Source: Apteryx mantelli
Taxonomy: Eukaryota; Chordata; Aves; Apterygiformes; Apterygidae
Assembly: GCF_036417845.1 (NCBI RefSeq)
Contig: NC_089983.1
Span: forward strand, 19,931,207 to 19,995,206
Direction of reading: 5' to 3'
DNA: 64,000 nt
Part shown: one piece after another, positions 1 to 10,092 of the stretch
How the letters are laid out: each line of letters opens with the position of its first letter
How positions within the stretch are numbered: the first letter of the stretch is position 1
Program-made: the position numbers and the translations under genes
The notes under the pieces: model-generated
Seen by the model: the letters and a program-made list of their open reading frames with translations, nothing else
What the model was told of the DNA's origin: nothing
Database searches by the model: none

Positions 1-301
1 CTCAAATACTGCAATACACCCTACATTATAGTAAGCACTGCTTAAAGATTTGTTGCATCTACAACATCAGATAAATACAGTGGGTGCTTCAAAAGTGAAG
101 TTAAGTACTCTTCTAGTCCTTCTCATTTAGGATGAAAACAGTCTCAAGAAACAAAATGCAGGCATACAAACATTTGTCATAAGATTTAAGGGGTATTTTC
201 AAGATAATATATTAAAGAATTTTCTTGCAGCATACTGTTCACTGAAATGACAGTAGCTTAAATGTACAAACATTTAAATTATAAAGATAATTGTACTGTA
301 C
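1..301 (-). other. WDR75: WDR75 intron 4 (partial)
   Basis: AT-rich intronic sequence running off the left edge. I see no exon, RNA gene or recognisable transposable element in it. Confidence 0.7.
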
Positions 302-395
302 CTCTTTCACCACTCTTTGGAATTACAGCAAACACTAAGTCCTCACAGTTAGCAAGTGCGTACAGTGCTAGAAGTTTGTATCCTACAATGAAAGT
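302..395 (-). CDS. WDR75: WDR75 coding exon 4
   Basis: This 94-nt exon encodes TFIVGYKLLALYALANCEDL, then VFAVIPKSGER, and ends one base into the next codon. TFIVG-KL-AL--LA--ED-VF is the expected WDR75 continuation after exon 3. The acceptor on the minus strand is a long T-rich tract ending CCATCAG, and the donor is GAG|GTACAG. The four exons in the window total 376 nt (125 codons plus 1 nt). The family protein is around 830 residues, so most of the gene lies to the left of this window. Confidence 0.9.
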
Positions 396-1102
396 CTGAT
401 GGAAAAAAAGAAAAGCAAACCCAACAATTATTACATTCAAACATATGGTTTTCAACAGAATCAGTAATGCTATATTTTTACAGTTAGGGAAGCATTTACA
501 TTCATTTTTTATTATAAACATAAATCATGCTGTATTAATTATAATTCTCAACTCTAGGACAAAGAAAAGGAGCCGTATTCTATCAAGGACTAATACAAAT
601 GATGTTTAACAGTATAAACAAAACATGAGACATCAGATTTAGTGAAAAATCTAAAGGTACTTTACTCTTAAAGCAAAAGAGTTGACTATAGCTAAGTGCC
701 TCTCTAGCAGAGAACAGGAACAACAGGATACAGTTAGCAGCTCAGATTTTCAAGCCATCATGTCAGCTTCTATTGGCATTACTCAAAACTGCAGCATATT
801 CCCCAAGAGCTACATTGGACTCTGTACTGTAGCAAGAAGCTAAAAGTTGAAATGGCAGTACATATCTCCCGTCTCTTCTCCCAAAAGATTTTTCATTACC
901 ACAAATTTCTGTAGTGATGCACACACCAATTGTTGCAGGCTTTTATTGTTCCATAAAAACAGAGTTTTCAGGCTGTGTTAATGGTAGAACAACAGCTCTC
1001 AGACTGATCTGTGGCCACTTGCACTAACAGCTGCAGAAATCCTTATTTTGATATCACTGAGTCAAGAATAATTTTGAAATGTACACAACAGGAGTAACTT
1101 AC
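396..1102 (-). other. WDR75: WDR75 intron 3
   Basis: About 0.7 kb between exons 4 and 3. A pyrimidine-rich acceptor tract (minus strand) precedes exon 4. I found no convincing box C/D or H/ACA snoRNA by eye and no repeat. Confidence 0.75.
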
Positions 1103-1168
1103 TTTAATGAGAATCCCATCTGTGAAGTCCCATAGCTTAATGGTGCCATCAAGAGAAGAAGAATAAAG
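1103..1168 (-). CDS. WDR75: WDR75 coding exon 3
   Basis: This 66-nt (22-codon) exon reads LYSSSLDGTIKLWDFTDGILIK. It contains a canonical WD-repeat ending (LDGTIKLWD) and matches the WDR75 family (LYSCSLDGTIKLWDYIDGILIK in mammals). On the minus strand the acceptor is a T-rich tract ending CTCAG and the donor is AAA|GTAAGT. The exon starts and ends in phase 0, so it joins exons 2 and 4 without a shift. Confidence 0.94.
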
Positions 1169-2191
1169 CTGAGAAAGAAAAAAAACCCCAGAAATTAAAA
1201 CAAACCAATACATCAAGGACAAATTTTACATAAAATCAGAACTTAAATTTGAAGAATTGATCAATGGATCTGATAGTCTGAATGGCTGAAACTTCAAAAA
1301 TACAGGACGCAGAAGGGCTCCAAACTGCCTAACAAGGTGTAAAGAAAACACAGTGCTATTATTCTAGCTTGAAATAAACATTTTCAAAAAATATGAAAGA
1401 AACCATAGGTACTTCTGTTTAACCACTTGAAACTAATGGAGTATGCACAGATATCTAGTATGTGAATGTTTATTTACATTTGTTTCAGATTTTGCTTACG
1501 TGATGTGCATCATCTGCGCATCAGATGCAGTCTGCCTCTACAAGTAATTTTTGTTTATATATAAACAAGAACAGAAAACATGAGAACCAAAACAGGAGCA
1601 GCAATGAACAGGAAAGGAAGACTGGCAGTAGCCAAAGAGCGACTGGGAAATAGCAGGGGCTTAGTCAAATCTACACCTGTTTTTGACATCACTCCAGCAT
1701 GTCTCCACCCCTTAGCTGTTTTTATGCTTCTCCATGTTTTCTTCTTACCTCACATCTACAGTTCTCAAAGAAAAGCCCCAGCACATGGTGAAACTGGGCC
1801 TCATATATCTTAGTACAGAACTGGCAATTGGAGGGAAATGCCAACTTCTCTACATACTGCTGATTTCTTCAAATTCCTTTTTTGCTGATTCCCTTAAGGA
1901 ATCAGTAAAAATTTGGAGCTTTTACAGCTAGAAAGTCATCCTTTTCAACAAGTGCAGTTCATGTGATGTTGCATGCATTTGTTGTAGTAGATGCACAAGA
2001 AGTTTACTTTTCCAAACAAATTTAGGAGAAGTCCCAGCTTAGCAATTTTTTCAGGAAATAATTGCTTCCATCTTGTTTTCAAACTCTGAATAACCCCCAA
2101 CCCCCCGTGACAGCCCGTGCTGGGGCGCAGAGGCTAAGCTGCGCGGGCAGGGAAAACCCAGCACCACTGAGCGTCAGGATCCTTTGACAAC
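1169..2191 (-). other. WDR75: WDR75 intron 2
   Basis: About 1.0 kb between exons 3 and 2. It is AT-rich at the left and rises in GC into the CpG island from about 2,090. An imperfect palindrome built on GCATCA/GATGCA lies at about 1,505-1,530. Two overlapping plus-strand ORFs (1,580-1,931) have no recognisable similarity, and I treat them as chance frames. Confidence 0.7.
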
Positions 2192-2321
2192 CTGCAAGTG
2201 GTTCTGGGGATTGAGCTGGATCCCTGTCACCAGGTCGGCGTGACCCTGCAGCATGCAGACGGTCTCCTCGGTGCCTACGCTGTACATCTTCACGAAGTCG
2301 CCAGAGGTGCACAGCAGGTAC
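2192..2321 (-). CDS. WDR75: WDR75 coding exon 2 (first WD40 region)
   Basis: This 130-nt exon continues the WDR75 frame and encodes YLLCTSGDFVKMYS, then the segment ending VTGIQLNPQNHLQ. SGDFVK-YS and LVTGIQLNP-NHLQ are hallmark stretches of vertebrate WDR75, so the assignment is firm. The acceptor is a pyrimidine-rich TTTTCCTCCCCGTCCAG on the minus strand and the donor is CAG|GTTGTC. Exons 1 and 2 together make 216 nt, exactly 72 codons, which brings the frame to phase 0 for exon 3. The encoded residues form early strands of the N-terminal beta-propeller. Confidence 0.93.
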
Positions 2322-2475
2322 CTGGACGGGGAGGAAAATCGTTACGGCGCCGAGCTAAACCCCCCCCCCCGCCGCGCCACCCCGGCCTGGCCCGGCCCGG
2401 CCGCGCGGGCAGCCCCGGCCGCCCCCTCCCCGGCGGCGCTCCCGTGCCCCGCCTGGCGCCCGCGGGCCCGCTCGC
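2322..2475 (-). other. WDR75: WDR75 intron 1 (154 nt, GC-AG)
   Basis: A very short, extremely GC-rich intron between exons 1 and 2. On the minus strand it begins GCGAGC after CCAG and ends CCCGTCCAG. Translation across the junction fits WDR75 only if the intron starts with GC. I see no GT alternative that preserves both the frame and the conserved residues. Confidence 0.7.
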
Positions 2476-2561
2476 CTGGCGTCGGCGGAGAAGACGGCCC
2501 TGGCGCCGTGGAGCTTGCTGCCGCCGCAGCGCACCACGCGGAGCGCCGCCGGCGCCACCAT
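2476..2561 (-). CDS. WDR75: WDR75 coding exon 1 (start codon, 28 codons plus 2 nt)
   Basis: This exon begins the minus-strand WDR75 gene. WDR75 (UTP17) is a WD40-repeat subunit of the t-UTP/UtpA complex, which works in the nucleolus on pre-rRNA transcription and 18S rRNA processing. The start at 2561 gives MVAPAALRVVRCGGS, then AVFSADA. The core RVVRCGGS and AVFSAD match the vertebrate WDR75 N-terminus as I know it, and the residue count before the first splice is the same (28). A longer in-frame start exists at 2591 but adds ten residues absent from the family, so I chose 2561. The exon ends in phase 2 (AG), and the G that opens exon 2 completes an Arg codon. The downstream dinucleotide is GC, not GT, so intron 1 would be a GC-AG intron. 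The exon lies inside a CpG island. Confidence 0.9.
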
Positions 2562-2727
2562 CTTCTCTCGGCAGAACCTCCGACCTTTCACCCCGGCCCG
2601 GCGAACACCGCCGCTCTTGGCCTGCCTTGCCCGGCGACTCGATGGTTAGGCGGTCTCGTGGCGGCCCCGTTAACGGCCTCACTGGTAAGTTAACGCGTGC
2701 TACAGGGCACTTCCGCCTTCAGTCAGC

Positions 2728-2826
2728 ATGGCGGCCCGGCACCTCCCCGCCCCTTGCGGTTGGTTGCTTCGCGGTGACGGAGCGTGGGGGCGGGCTGCCC
2801 GTGCGGCGCCTCGGGTGTTGCGCTGA
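2728..2826 (+). CDS. 32-codon small ORF on the divergent side of the WDR75 promoter
   Basis: The ATG at 2728 sits in a strong Kozak context (A at -3, G at +4) and is followed by 31 sense codons and a TGA at 2824-2826. The predicted peptide begins MAARHLPAPCGW and is rich in Arg, Ala and Gly, as expected from CpG-island sequence. I recognise no protein family. The ATGGCGGC start overlaps a YY1-like motif, which may be the real function of these bases. If a rightward transcript starts near 2,700, this would be its first ORF. Coding status is doubtful. Confidence 0.2.
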   Translation: MAARHLPAPCGWLLRGDGAWGRAARAAPRVLR

Positions 2827-2849
2827 GCGTTAACGGCCGCGGCGGGCGC

Positions 2850-3925
2850 CGCCCTCGGAGGTGGTGAGTGCGGGGAGCCTGAGGGGCGCCGCTGGGGCTG
2901 GGGCCGCTCGTGAGGGAGCCCGGGAAGCCGCCTCTCGAGAGCCCTGCCCGGGCCGTGCCCGCGGTGACAGGCCCTTCCGCGTCGCCCGGCCTGTCCTGAT
3001 AGACAGGCAGCGCCGAGCCCCCTGCCCCCGGGGCTGCGCCCTCACCGCGGGAGGGTGGTCTGCGCCGGGCTGTTGCTGGGGGACAACTGCCTCCTCCGGG
3101 GGTCCGTCCCCGGATCTTGCTGGAGAGCTGAGCCTGGGCCCTGTGTACTTCTTTCAAAAGTTTTTTTTTTTTTTTTCAAGCCAGGGGGACTTGATGGTAA
3201 GGGGGCTCTGAGCAATGCCTGTGCAGAAACGGTGCTCTCCCTATAGGCCTGAGGGTTCCAAGGATGCTACTGAATTTTAAGACCTCGGAGGGCAAAGATG
3301 ACTTCTAAACTGAGTCTTTATAAATAAGGCTCTGTGCCTCGTTGGTCTTAAAATCATGATTTGACTGTCTCCTGCTCCTTACAGGCTCTGTCAGGGGCCT
3401 GTAACTTTTGAGACTGGCACTTGAAAAATGTTTGAGAAAATAAAGCAATAGTTTTAGGTTCTAGTGTCTGTACTTTGGAGCTAGAAAAAAAATATTAGTG
3501 GGTGAAGAATTGAAATCACAGAACAATTTTGGCTCTAGTGGATGACTCGGAAGAACTTAAATGCATCAGTTCCTCTGCAGGGTTGGTTTGGATGCAGCAA
3601 AACTTTTAGGACTAGATGCTTCTTGTACCCAGGACTGAAGAGCTCTAAGAGAGCCTATGGACTTGGTGGCAACAGCATCCGAATACTTGGAACCAACCTT
3701 GACTGCTTGCTGTTCTTGTTAATTTAGGATATAATACAGCTGCATACAACTGCAACTTATGAGTCAGAATGGGATATGGTTGTATTACCCTCTTTTTGCA
3801 TTATCCGAGCAACTTTTGTATGTGTTTTTGTTTATGAAAGTGTCAATGCTTAACTCGGTATCTGTTACAAAAGTTAGCACTTGATATTAAATAAAATAAA
3901 TGTTTTCAATTCCATATCTGTTGTG
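2850..3925 (+). ncRNA. Possible divergent promoter transcript
   Basis: The plus strand right of the WDR75 promoter carries donors CTG|GTAAGT (2,685) and GTG|GTGAGT (2,864). It also has a paired AATAAA (3,890-3,895 and 3,895-3,900) followed within about 20-40 nt by a GT-rich stretch. This layout fits either a roughly 1.1-kb unspliced divergent RNA polyadenylated near 3,920 or the first exon of a longer spliced RNA. A T16 run lies at 3,161-3,176. The ORFs here (for example 3,542-3,727) resemble nothing I know. The transcript is inferred from sequence signals only. Confidence 0.35.
3890..3925 (+). terminator. Candidate poly(A) site (double AATAAA plus GT-rich element)
   Basis: Two overlapping AATAAA hexamers at 3,890-3,900 are followed by a T/GT-rich segment (tctgttgtgttttg, about 3,917-3,930), the usual layout of a vertebrate cleavage and polyadenylation site on the plus strand. 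Confidence 0.4.
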
Positions 3926-5068
3926 TTTTGAATTCTGTACAGACTTTCAGTTAGGGGTTCTAAGTAAAAGCAGATCCTTTAATGAATAATGGAGGAACCT
4001 GTCCACATTGTCCTTATCTACTCCAGCCTGAACTGTAATCTGCTGTGAAGCCACAATCTGTCATCTCTTAACTAGTGAATGCTATATTATGAAACTCTAG
4101 TTGGCTTTATGGCCCTAGAGTGACTTTCTTCTAGTGTAGTTTCTTTGCTCATCACACATTTTTGTTGAGCTCTTGTATTTTTTATCTTGTTTGTTTTCCA
4201 AGAGTCTTGTAAAATATGAAATCTAGGGTAAAAATAAAGATGTTCTTGCAGATATTATAGGTTATTCTTATGTGTTAGCATATTCTGTATCTGCATGCCT
4301 TCTTTAAAAAAAAATCAACAAAAAACCCCCAAACTCTCTGAATGCAGGAATCAAGGGAAAGACCTTGTTCAGAATTTTAATTGGGAGGATGTCTGATTTT
4401 AATTTAGGAGAATATCTAAAATGATATGCTTCCAAAACAAGTAAGCTGTAAAAACAGATTTGTCGGACTGGTCTTCAACTAGAGCCAGAATGTGCCTCTT
4501 TAGAACTAAAAATATAAATGGAAAATGTGAGGCTTTTCACATATTACAAGAGCATTTAAACTTTCTGTGTATAGATGTACATAGTGTGGTTTGTAAACCA
4601 GTCCTTTGAGAACATTGAGTAGATGTTCTCTTATAGTTTATCTTTTTCCATTGTATGTAGGTGTGGTTAATAATTCAAGGTCATGTTCACTAGCTTTCTC
4701 ACTGTTGCTGTTACTTAAAGGCATACCCTTGCTAACTGGGTTTATTATCTGAAGGCCATTTAAGATAAATAACATACAGGTGGTCTCTCAAATACACTGC
4801 TGCAGTGTAAATTTGGTAAGGAGAGTAAAAACTGCCCTGACTGTGTAACATTGTGAGTGATGCAGTCCTTTGGTTATGAATACCTAGGTTTATGGCCATA
4901 CTTTCAAATGACTGGCGCTCTCTTCAATATTTCTTTTTCTGCTGCAACATTCTGGGATTCTTCCACAAACTATTGTGTCCCTTTAATGTTAAGTAAAATA
5001 ATGACTAGGGACTAGGTGGTGGAATATGGAAACATCTGGGGTTCTTTGAGATGTAGAAACTAAAATAT

Positions 5069-5090
5069 ATTTATTTATTTATTTATTTTT
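5069..5090. repeat. (TTTA)n microsatellite
   Basis: About five tandem ATTT/TTTA units followed by a T run. Confidence 0.9.
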
Positions 5091-5481
5091 GCTGTGTGTG
5101 GCACAAATGATGTCATGCAGTGGCCGGGATATGTTTATTCTGTCTCACTTATACTTCGTAATGCCAGTTTTGCTTAACGGAAAATGGATGTGTTATTTTT
5201 GGATGGCAGGACAGGGCCTTGTTAAAATTTGTTGTGAGTGTGAATTCTGAATGGAATATTCGAGCTGACATTTCAACAACTGGATTGTGGATAAATAAAG
5301 ATGAAACATGCATGTTTAAATACATCTTAAAGAATACTGTGGGGAAAAAGGGTCAAGAGGGATGCATATATTGGGGGTGGACATCTGAACTTGGAATATA
5401 TGAACTGGTTAAAAGGGGGAGGGTCAACTGAGGTGTAAGGTGTTCAGCTACAGCTGAAGAACAGCAGAGTTTCTTCTTCAG

Positions 5482-5545
5482 AAAAATGATATACAAGTAT
5501 ACTTTTTTATTGGGACTGGTTGGGAATGATCTGTGAGCTAAAGAG
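5482..5545 (+). ncRNA. Candidate lncRNA exon (64 nt)
   Basis: Bounded by a pyrimidine-rich acceptor (GAGTTTCTTCTTCAG) and a near-perfect donor (AGAG|GTAAGT). No coding similarity is seen. It could belong to a rightward transcript from the WDR75 CpG island. By itself the signal is not strong, since such pairs occur by chance in 64 kb. Confidence 0.25.
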
Positions 5546-8500
5546 GTAAGTTCCCTGGAGCAGTAAGAGGTGCAGGGGGAAGAACTGGCTTTTCCAAACA
5601 TTGGCTGCAGGGAGGGGGAGGATTTGTGGTCAGATATATGCTCGGTATTTGAGTCCAGAATGGATGTGAATTCTAAGTATGTCCTTTGTACTGCTGTAGA
5701 CTTGCTATTTCATCTAGATCTTACTGCAGTACTGGTATAGCAGAGGTTCTGCTTCTAATGTGAATGTGATTTGAACTTCCTTTGACATTACCTCTGCTGG
5801 CGATGGCTGAAAGGGATTCTGTTTTTCTCTTCTCCCATGTAAGCTGTCTTCTGAGTGTACTATCAAACCCAGTCATCCCACAAAAACTTTTTCACATCCT
5901 TCTCTGGTTCTTATTATTTTAGTTTCTACATTGCAGGAACAGAAAGAGCACTTGAGCAGAAATCTATGAATATGGAAGAAATGATACTTCTGAATTTCAT
6001 CAGCATAGTCTTGCTAGCCCTTGCAACAGCTAAAGATACACTGTACTTTCTGGTTGCTTTAAGACTCCCAAACACATTTTCTGGTCTGCAGGATGTAGTT
6101 GTTGAACAGATGCCGCAAAGGATTACACAGGCTGCCTAGTGACTGCAAAGGAAATTCCTGTGATTAAGATTTTGTAATCTTGTGGTTTTAATAATGTAGA
6201 GGGAAAACAAATACCTCTCTTGTCTGAGTAGGCTGAAAGGCTGAGTAGAAGAAACAGGCTTTGTTAAACCCGCTGATTATTCCCTGACTTTGATGAATTG
6301 TGCATTTGCTGAGATATCCTTATGTCTAAAGGAGAATCCAGGTCAGAAGCAATCTGAGTGTTTGAAATGAGCTGTGATTTATTGTGTCTGGGTCCTTGAA
6401 TTCTGCTTTAGAGTAGTGGTTATGATTCTTGCACAGCTATGCATTTGGGGTGCTGTTTACTCTATTGAAATGATCTCTGGCATGCTTTTAATTGACTCTT
6501 GTCCCAGTTAAAATAACCATAACAGATGCAGACAACTACCCAGTGCATTCTGGAGGACTAGTAGTGATTATCCCACTGTAATCCAAGTTGTGTCCTTTTC
6601 TGTGATTGCTGACTTAGTTCTAATTTGGAGGTTAAATGAGGGCAGAGCAGCACACATTGGAGTACTGTGGATATAGGGAATGTGGGTATGGGAGCATAAC
6701 ACATCTAGAAACTTGACTCCTAATCTCGACTGCTCTAACAGCTAAACAGTATGCACTTTCTGGGGCCGCGACTAGAATTTAGAAGTTCTGCCTGATTACA
6801 GTTGTTGGCCTTAACAACTGTGTTATTCTGGTAAATATTTTCAATAGTGAAGACAAAGATATGGTCTGACTTTCTTCCTGTGTGGGACAGTATGACATGG
6901 CTGAGTTCTGAGCCACAGCTACTGAGTTCTATCATGGAAAAAAGCAAGGGCTCCAGGAAAAGGCAGAGCCCCTGCCTAGATGTTCATTATGCTTAAAGGG
7001 GCAGTGTGCAGGAAATTTATGTTACTGGGATAAGGAAAAAGAAAGCTATGAAGTGGCTTATTACTTGAATCATTTATCTTGTCATGTGTTCAGATCTTGG
7101 TCTACTTTCTGCTGGCAGATTCTTTTTTTTTTTATGACTGTCTCATCATCAAAATTTCTGATGCACGCATGTCTGAAGAGAACTGATGCTTCCCTGTCCG
7201 TAGAGTGGTGAATGAAGATACATTTTATTTCACTGATTGTTGCTGAGCCACAACATTTCATTTTAGGAAGGCAAACACCTGGACACTGAAAAAAATTTCT
7301 GGAGCAAATGGTAAGATAGAAAGATAAAAAGATAGATATGATGGAGGAAAGAGAAGGGGGCAGCAATAAAATAGGAGACTTAAAGGTATGTCTCCATACA
7401 GTGCTCAGTAGGTGTGAATTTTTAAACTAAGAAACTGTTTCTGCACCTGGGAGTGCTGCTGTCCCACTTGTCTCCATTTGGTGTCTGTCGTGGGTACTCA
7501 GAAGGACTTTCCTTGATGACTTTCCAGTTGAAAGTCAGCTTCCTTAAGCAAAGAATCCTGGAGTAGCACATCCGATCAGAGAGTTCAGCTCCTCAAATTG
7601 AGTGGGAAAGAGGTGGCATGGCATGTGCGTGGATGATAGGTACCATGTGATTTAGAGCTTATAGTCATGAAGCCAGAACAGCTGGGTTAATTTCTTGTGT
7701 TTGGGAAGGAACATGATTAGAGCAGAAAAATGTCCAGACTGTTAGAATGTGTTTTTGGCTTTTGAAAGGAAATGTAGTCTAGGCTTTAGAAAGACAGATT
7801 CAAAGTTGAGATTTCTGGATAGAAATCTTTGTTTTGCTGCAGTCTTGATACATAATCTTTGTTTTCACTTGCATGCTTTAGCCTCCTCCCTAGTAAAACA
7901 GGGAGTGCTTGGCACTTACTTCATAAAACCTGCTGTGCACTGGATATATGGGAAGGAAAATATGAATTAGCTTGTGCTGCTCAAAGGAGAGCAACCCAGT
8001 GCTGGAAGAAGTTACTGTGCTTTGGGGGACCAGTGTTCTGCACTGACATTGGTGGCATATGGTTTATGTTTCTATCTTTTCTCCTACCCTATTCCATATG
8101 TTCCTTTTCCACTTCTGTCTCCTTTCTTTAAAAAAACTTTGCACAGTCTATTACAGACCATGGTACGAGTAAAAGAAATTTGATCCTGAAAACCCAGTCT
8201 CATATTTAATGAGTGTAAGGTTGCATAGAACTTACGGTCAGGTCTCAATTCAGGAAACAGCTAATAGTATTTTCCCAAAGTTTCATTTAAAAAAAAAGTC
8301 TAAAAGTTTTTTTTTTTTTTGGTGTGTGTTCAAAGTTATAATGATTGCCAAAAATTGAATACTAGTGCTGTAACAAAACCATTTTTGGGGGAAATCCATG
8401 TCACTCAGTTCAGTGTCATAAATGGTCTTTTAAAGCTGGGAAAATATGGCTTAGTGCACTTTAGCTATAACAAACCTATATCGGTTATATATTTTTTCTG

Positions 8501-9634
8501 AAGGATAAATTTCAAAACCACATAGGCAGTGCTCTTCCCAGAGCTCTCTTTGTCTCTAGACACTTGCCTGGTTTGAACTACATAAAGATTTTTCTAGTGA
8601 CGTTTTGATATGATAGAACACATCTTTCCCAATGGCAGGAAACCACATCTGCGAAAGTACCGGGATACTACACATCCCTGAAAATCATTTAGAATAGACC
8701 ATCCCATGCAATAGACCATCTAAGTGCTCTAAACTGCAAAGCTGATCTAGTGGTAAATGCAGGCAAACAGCTTATCAAATAGAAAGAGTAAAGTGTGTTG
8801 TATCTAAGGTCACAAAGGAAACAGAGGCCTAATAAGAGAAGAACCTTCAGCCTTGTCAGCTTGTCTTTTCAGTGTTAATAGTTAGCATTGTACTAGAGAG
8901 AAACTTAGTATCTACAAAATACGATACACTTTACAAACAAGTTTTTAAATTGATGACAGTATCCTCATACAGCCAGCACACAGTTTCTTACTCTAAAGAC
9001 CCACAAAAACCCCTTTTCTTTTGGGCCTCTTTCAGGCCTTTTAAGGGAAAACAATAGTATTAATTATTTCTAGAGCTCTTACGGTAACTGGAATTGAATG
9101 CCATATTTTCAAGCAAAGGCTAGATATAGAAAGAATTCTTTTTCCTTCCTTACCCAGTCAGAGAACTGGACATTGGAAAAATTTGAGAGCTTTTTTCCTG
9201 AAGAGGAGGGCAAATGACTACCTCACTGCTTATTTTTTCTTTGTAATAGTCAGGGAAATTGAAGTGAGCATGTGGGGGAGAATGTTTCCCTATTAATGAG
9301 TGCATTCTATTTCACAGCATTCATAGATGTACTTCTGGATTTCCACAAGGACTCTGTCAGGTTGAGTTGTATCTATATTGGTAGATTTTAAATGAGCTAT
9401 ATAGGCTTTTTTCCTCCTCTGCTCCCACTTGTGGTCAAAGTCTGTTGTAGAACTGTTTCTGTTAAATTTAATAGATCAAATTCAAGGTACAGGCAAAGCA
9501 GCAAAATATGCTGGAAATTGTCAGCTTAAAATAGTGAGTCTGAATTAGTTCTAGATGTTGTATCAATATCTTAAATTGTTTGGTAATTTAACAATACACT
9601 ACATTTTTTTTCTTTCCCCGTTGCTGTGTGACAG

Positions 9635-9721
9635 GCCAATAGAGACAACTGTTTACGAAGAAATAGAAGAAACAGACAAGTTATCTCAAAGATCCTAAAC
9701 CTTCTGATTTATGGTATTCAA
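9635..9721 (+). ncRNA. Candidate exon (87 nt)
   Basis: The acceptor is a T/C-rich tract ending GTGTGACAG, and the donor is CAA|GTGAGTAAG. The length is 29 codons, and frame 1 stays open (begins ANRDNCLRRN). Frame 2 reads PIETTVYEEIEETDK and soon reaches a stop. I recognise neither. Joining frame 1 to the next candidate exon (13,039) gives an immediate TGA, so a coding role across that junction is unlikely. I favour a non-coding exon. Confidence 0.28.
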
Positions 9722-10051
9722 GTGAGTAAGGAACGAAACAAATCCTAGCTCACTGAGAAAATCTCAGTTGTTGTTTTCATTTGTTCATTTGGTTGAAGTG
9801 GGGACTTTGTATGGTTTTTCAATTTCCTTGTTTAAATTTACACTTCCAGTACATAAATTTCATGTGTTTATGTCTGTGCAAGTTCAAAGAAGTTTGTTAT
9901 TTCTTCCAAAGTAATATTCTAGTTTTGATAGGAATTCTGGTGCAGCTTGGTTATTTAGGAAGAATTCATTGTGACTGTTTCAAAATTGATTATAGTAAGT
10001 GTTGGTTTCGTTTTATTATAACTGCTTTATATGTATTGCAGTGAAGCGAGC

Positions 10052-10092
10052 AAATACCTAGTCTACCAAAATACCTAGTCTACCAAATACCA
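10052..10092. repeat. Short tandem duplication (17-bp unit, about 2.4 copies)
   Basis: The unit AAATACCTAGTCTACCA occurs at 10,052 and 10,069, with a partial third copy. It looks like a small local slippage duplication. Confidence 0.85.

Larger units (their letters stand above)
2090..3110. promoter_or_regulatory. CpG island, likely bidirectional promoter
   Basis: About 1 kb of dense CpG sequence, sharply bounded by AT-rich DNA. It covers WDR75 exons 1-2 and extends rightwards past the WDR75 start. The probable core holds an ETS-type CACTTCCGCC (2,708-2,717) and a YY1-like ATGGCGGC (2,728-2,735). It also has three copies of GTTAACG (2,669, 2,689, 2,829) that contain MYB-like TAACGG/TAACGC cores. 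ETS and YY1 sites are typical of TATA-less promoters of ribosome-biogenesis and other housekeeping genes. Leftward output is WDR75. Rightward output is inferred from donors and a poly(A) signal on the plus strand. Confidence 0.8.
3926..9634. other. AT-rich intergenic stretch
   Basis: No gene recognised. It holds a (TTTA)n run at 5,069-5,090, a possible CTCF half-match on the minus strand at about 5,790-5,804 (CCAGCAGAGG core), and one exon-like segment listed separately (5,482-5,545). GATA-rich sequence lies at 7,315-7,345. The ORFs of 60-94 codons, such as 5,855-6,139, lack family features and look random. Confidence 0.6.

Noticed and set aside
2198-3211. Several long ORFs on both strands within the CpG island (up to 211 codons)
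   Set aside because: High GC removes stop codons. The frames are Pro/Arg/Gly/Ala-rich shadows, and only the WDR75 exon segments match a real protein.
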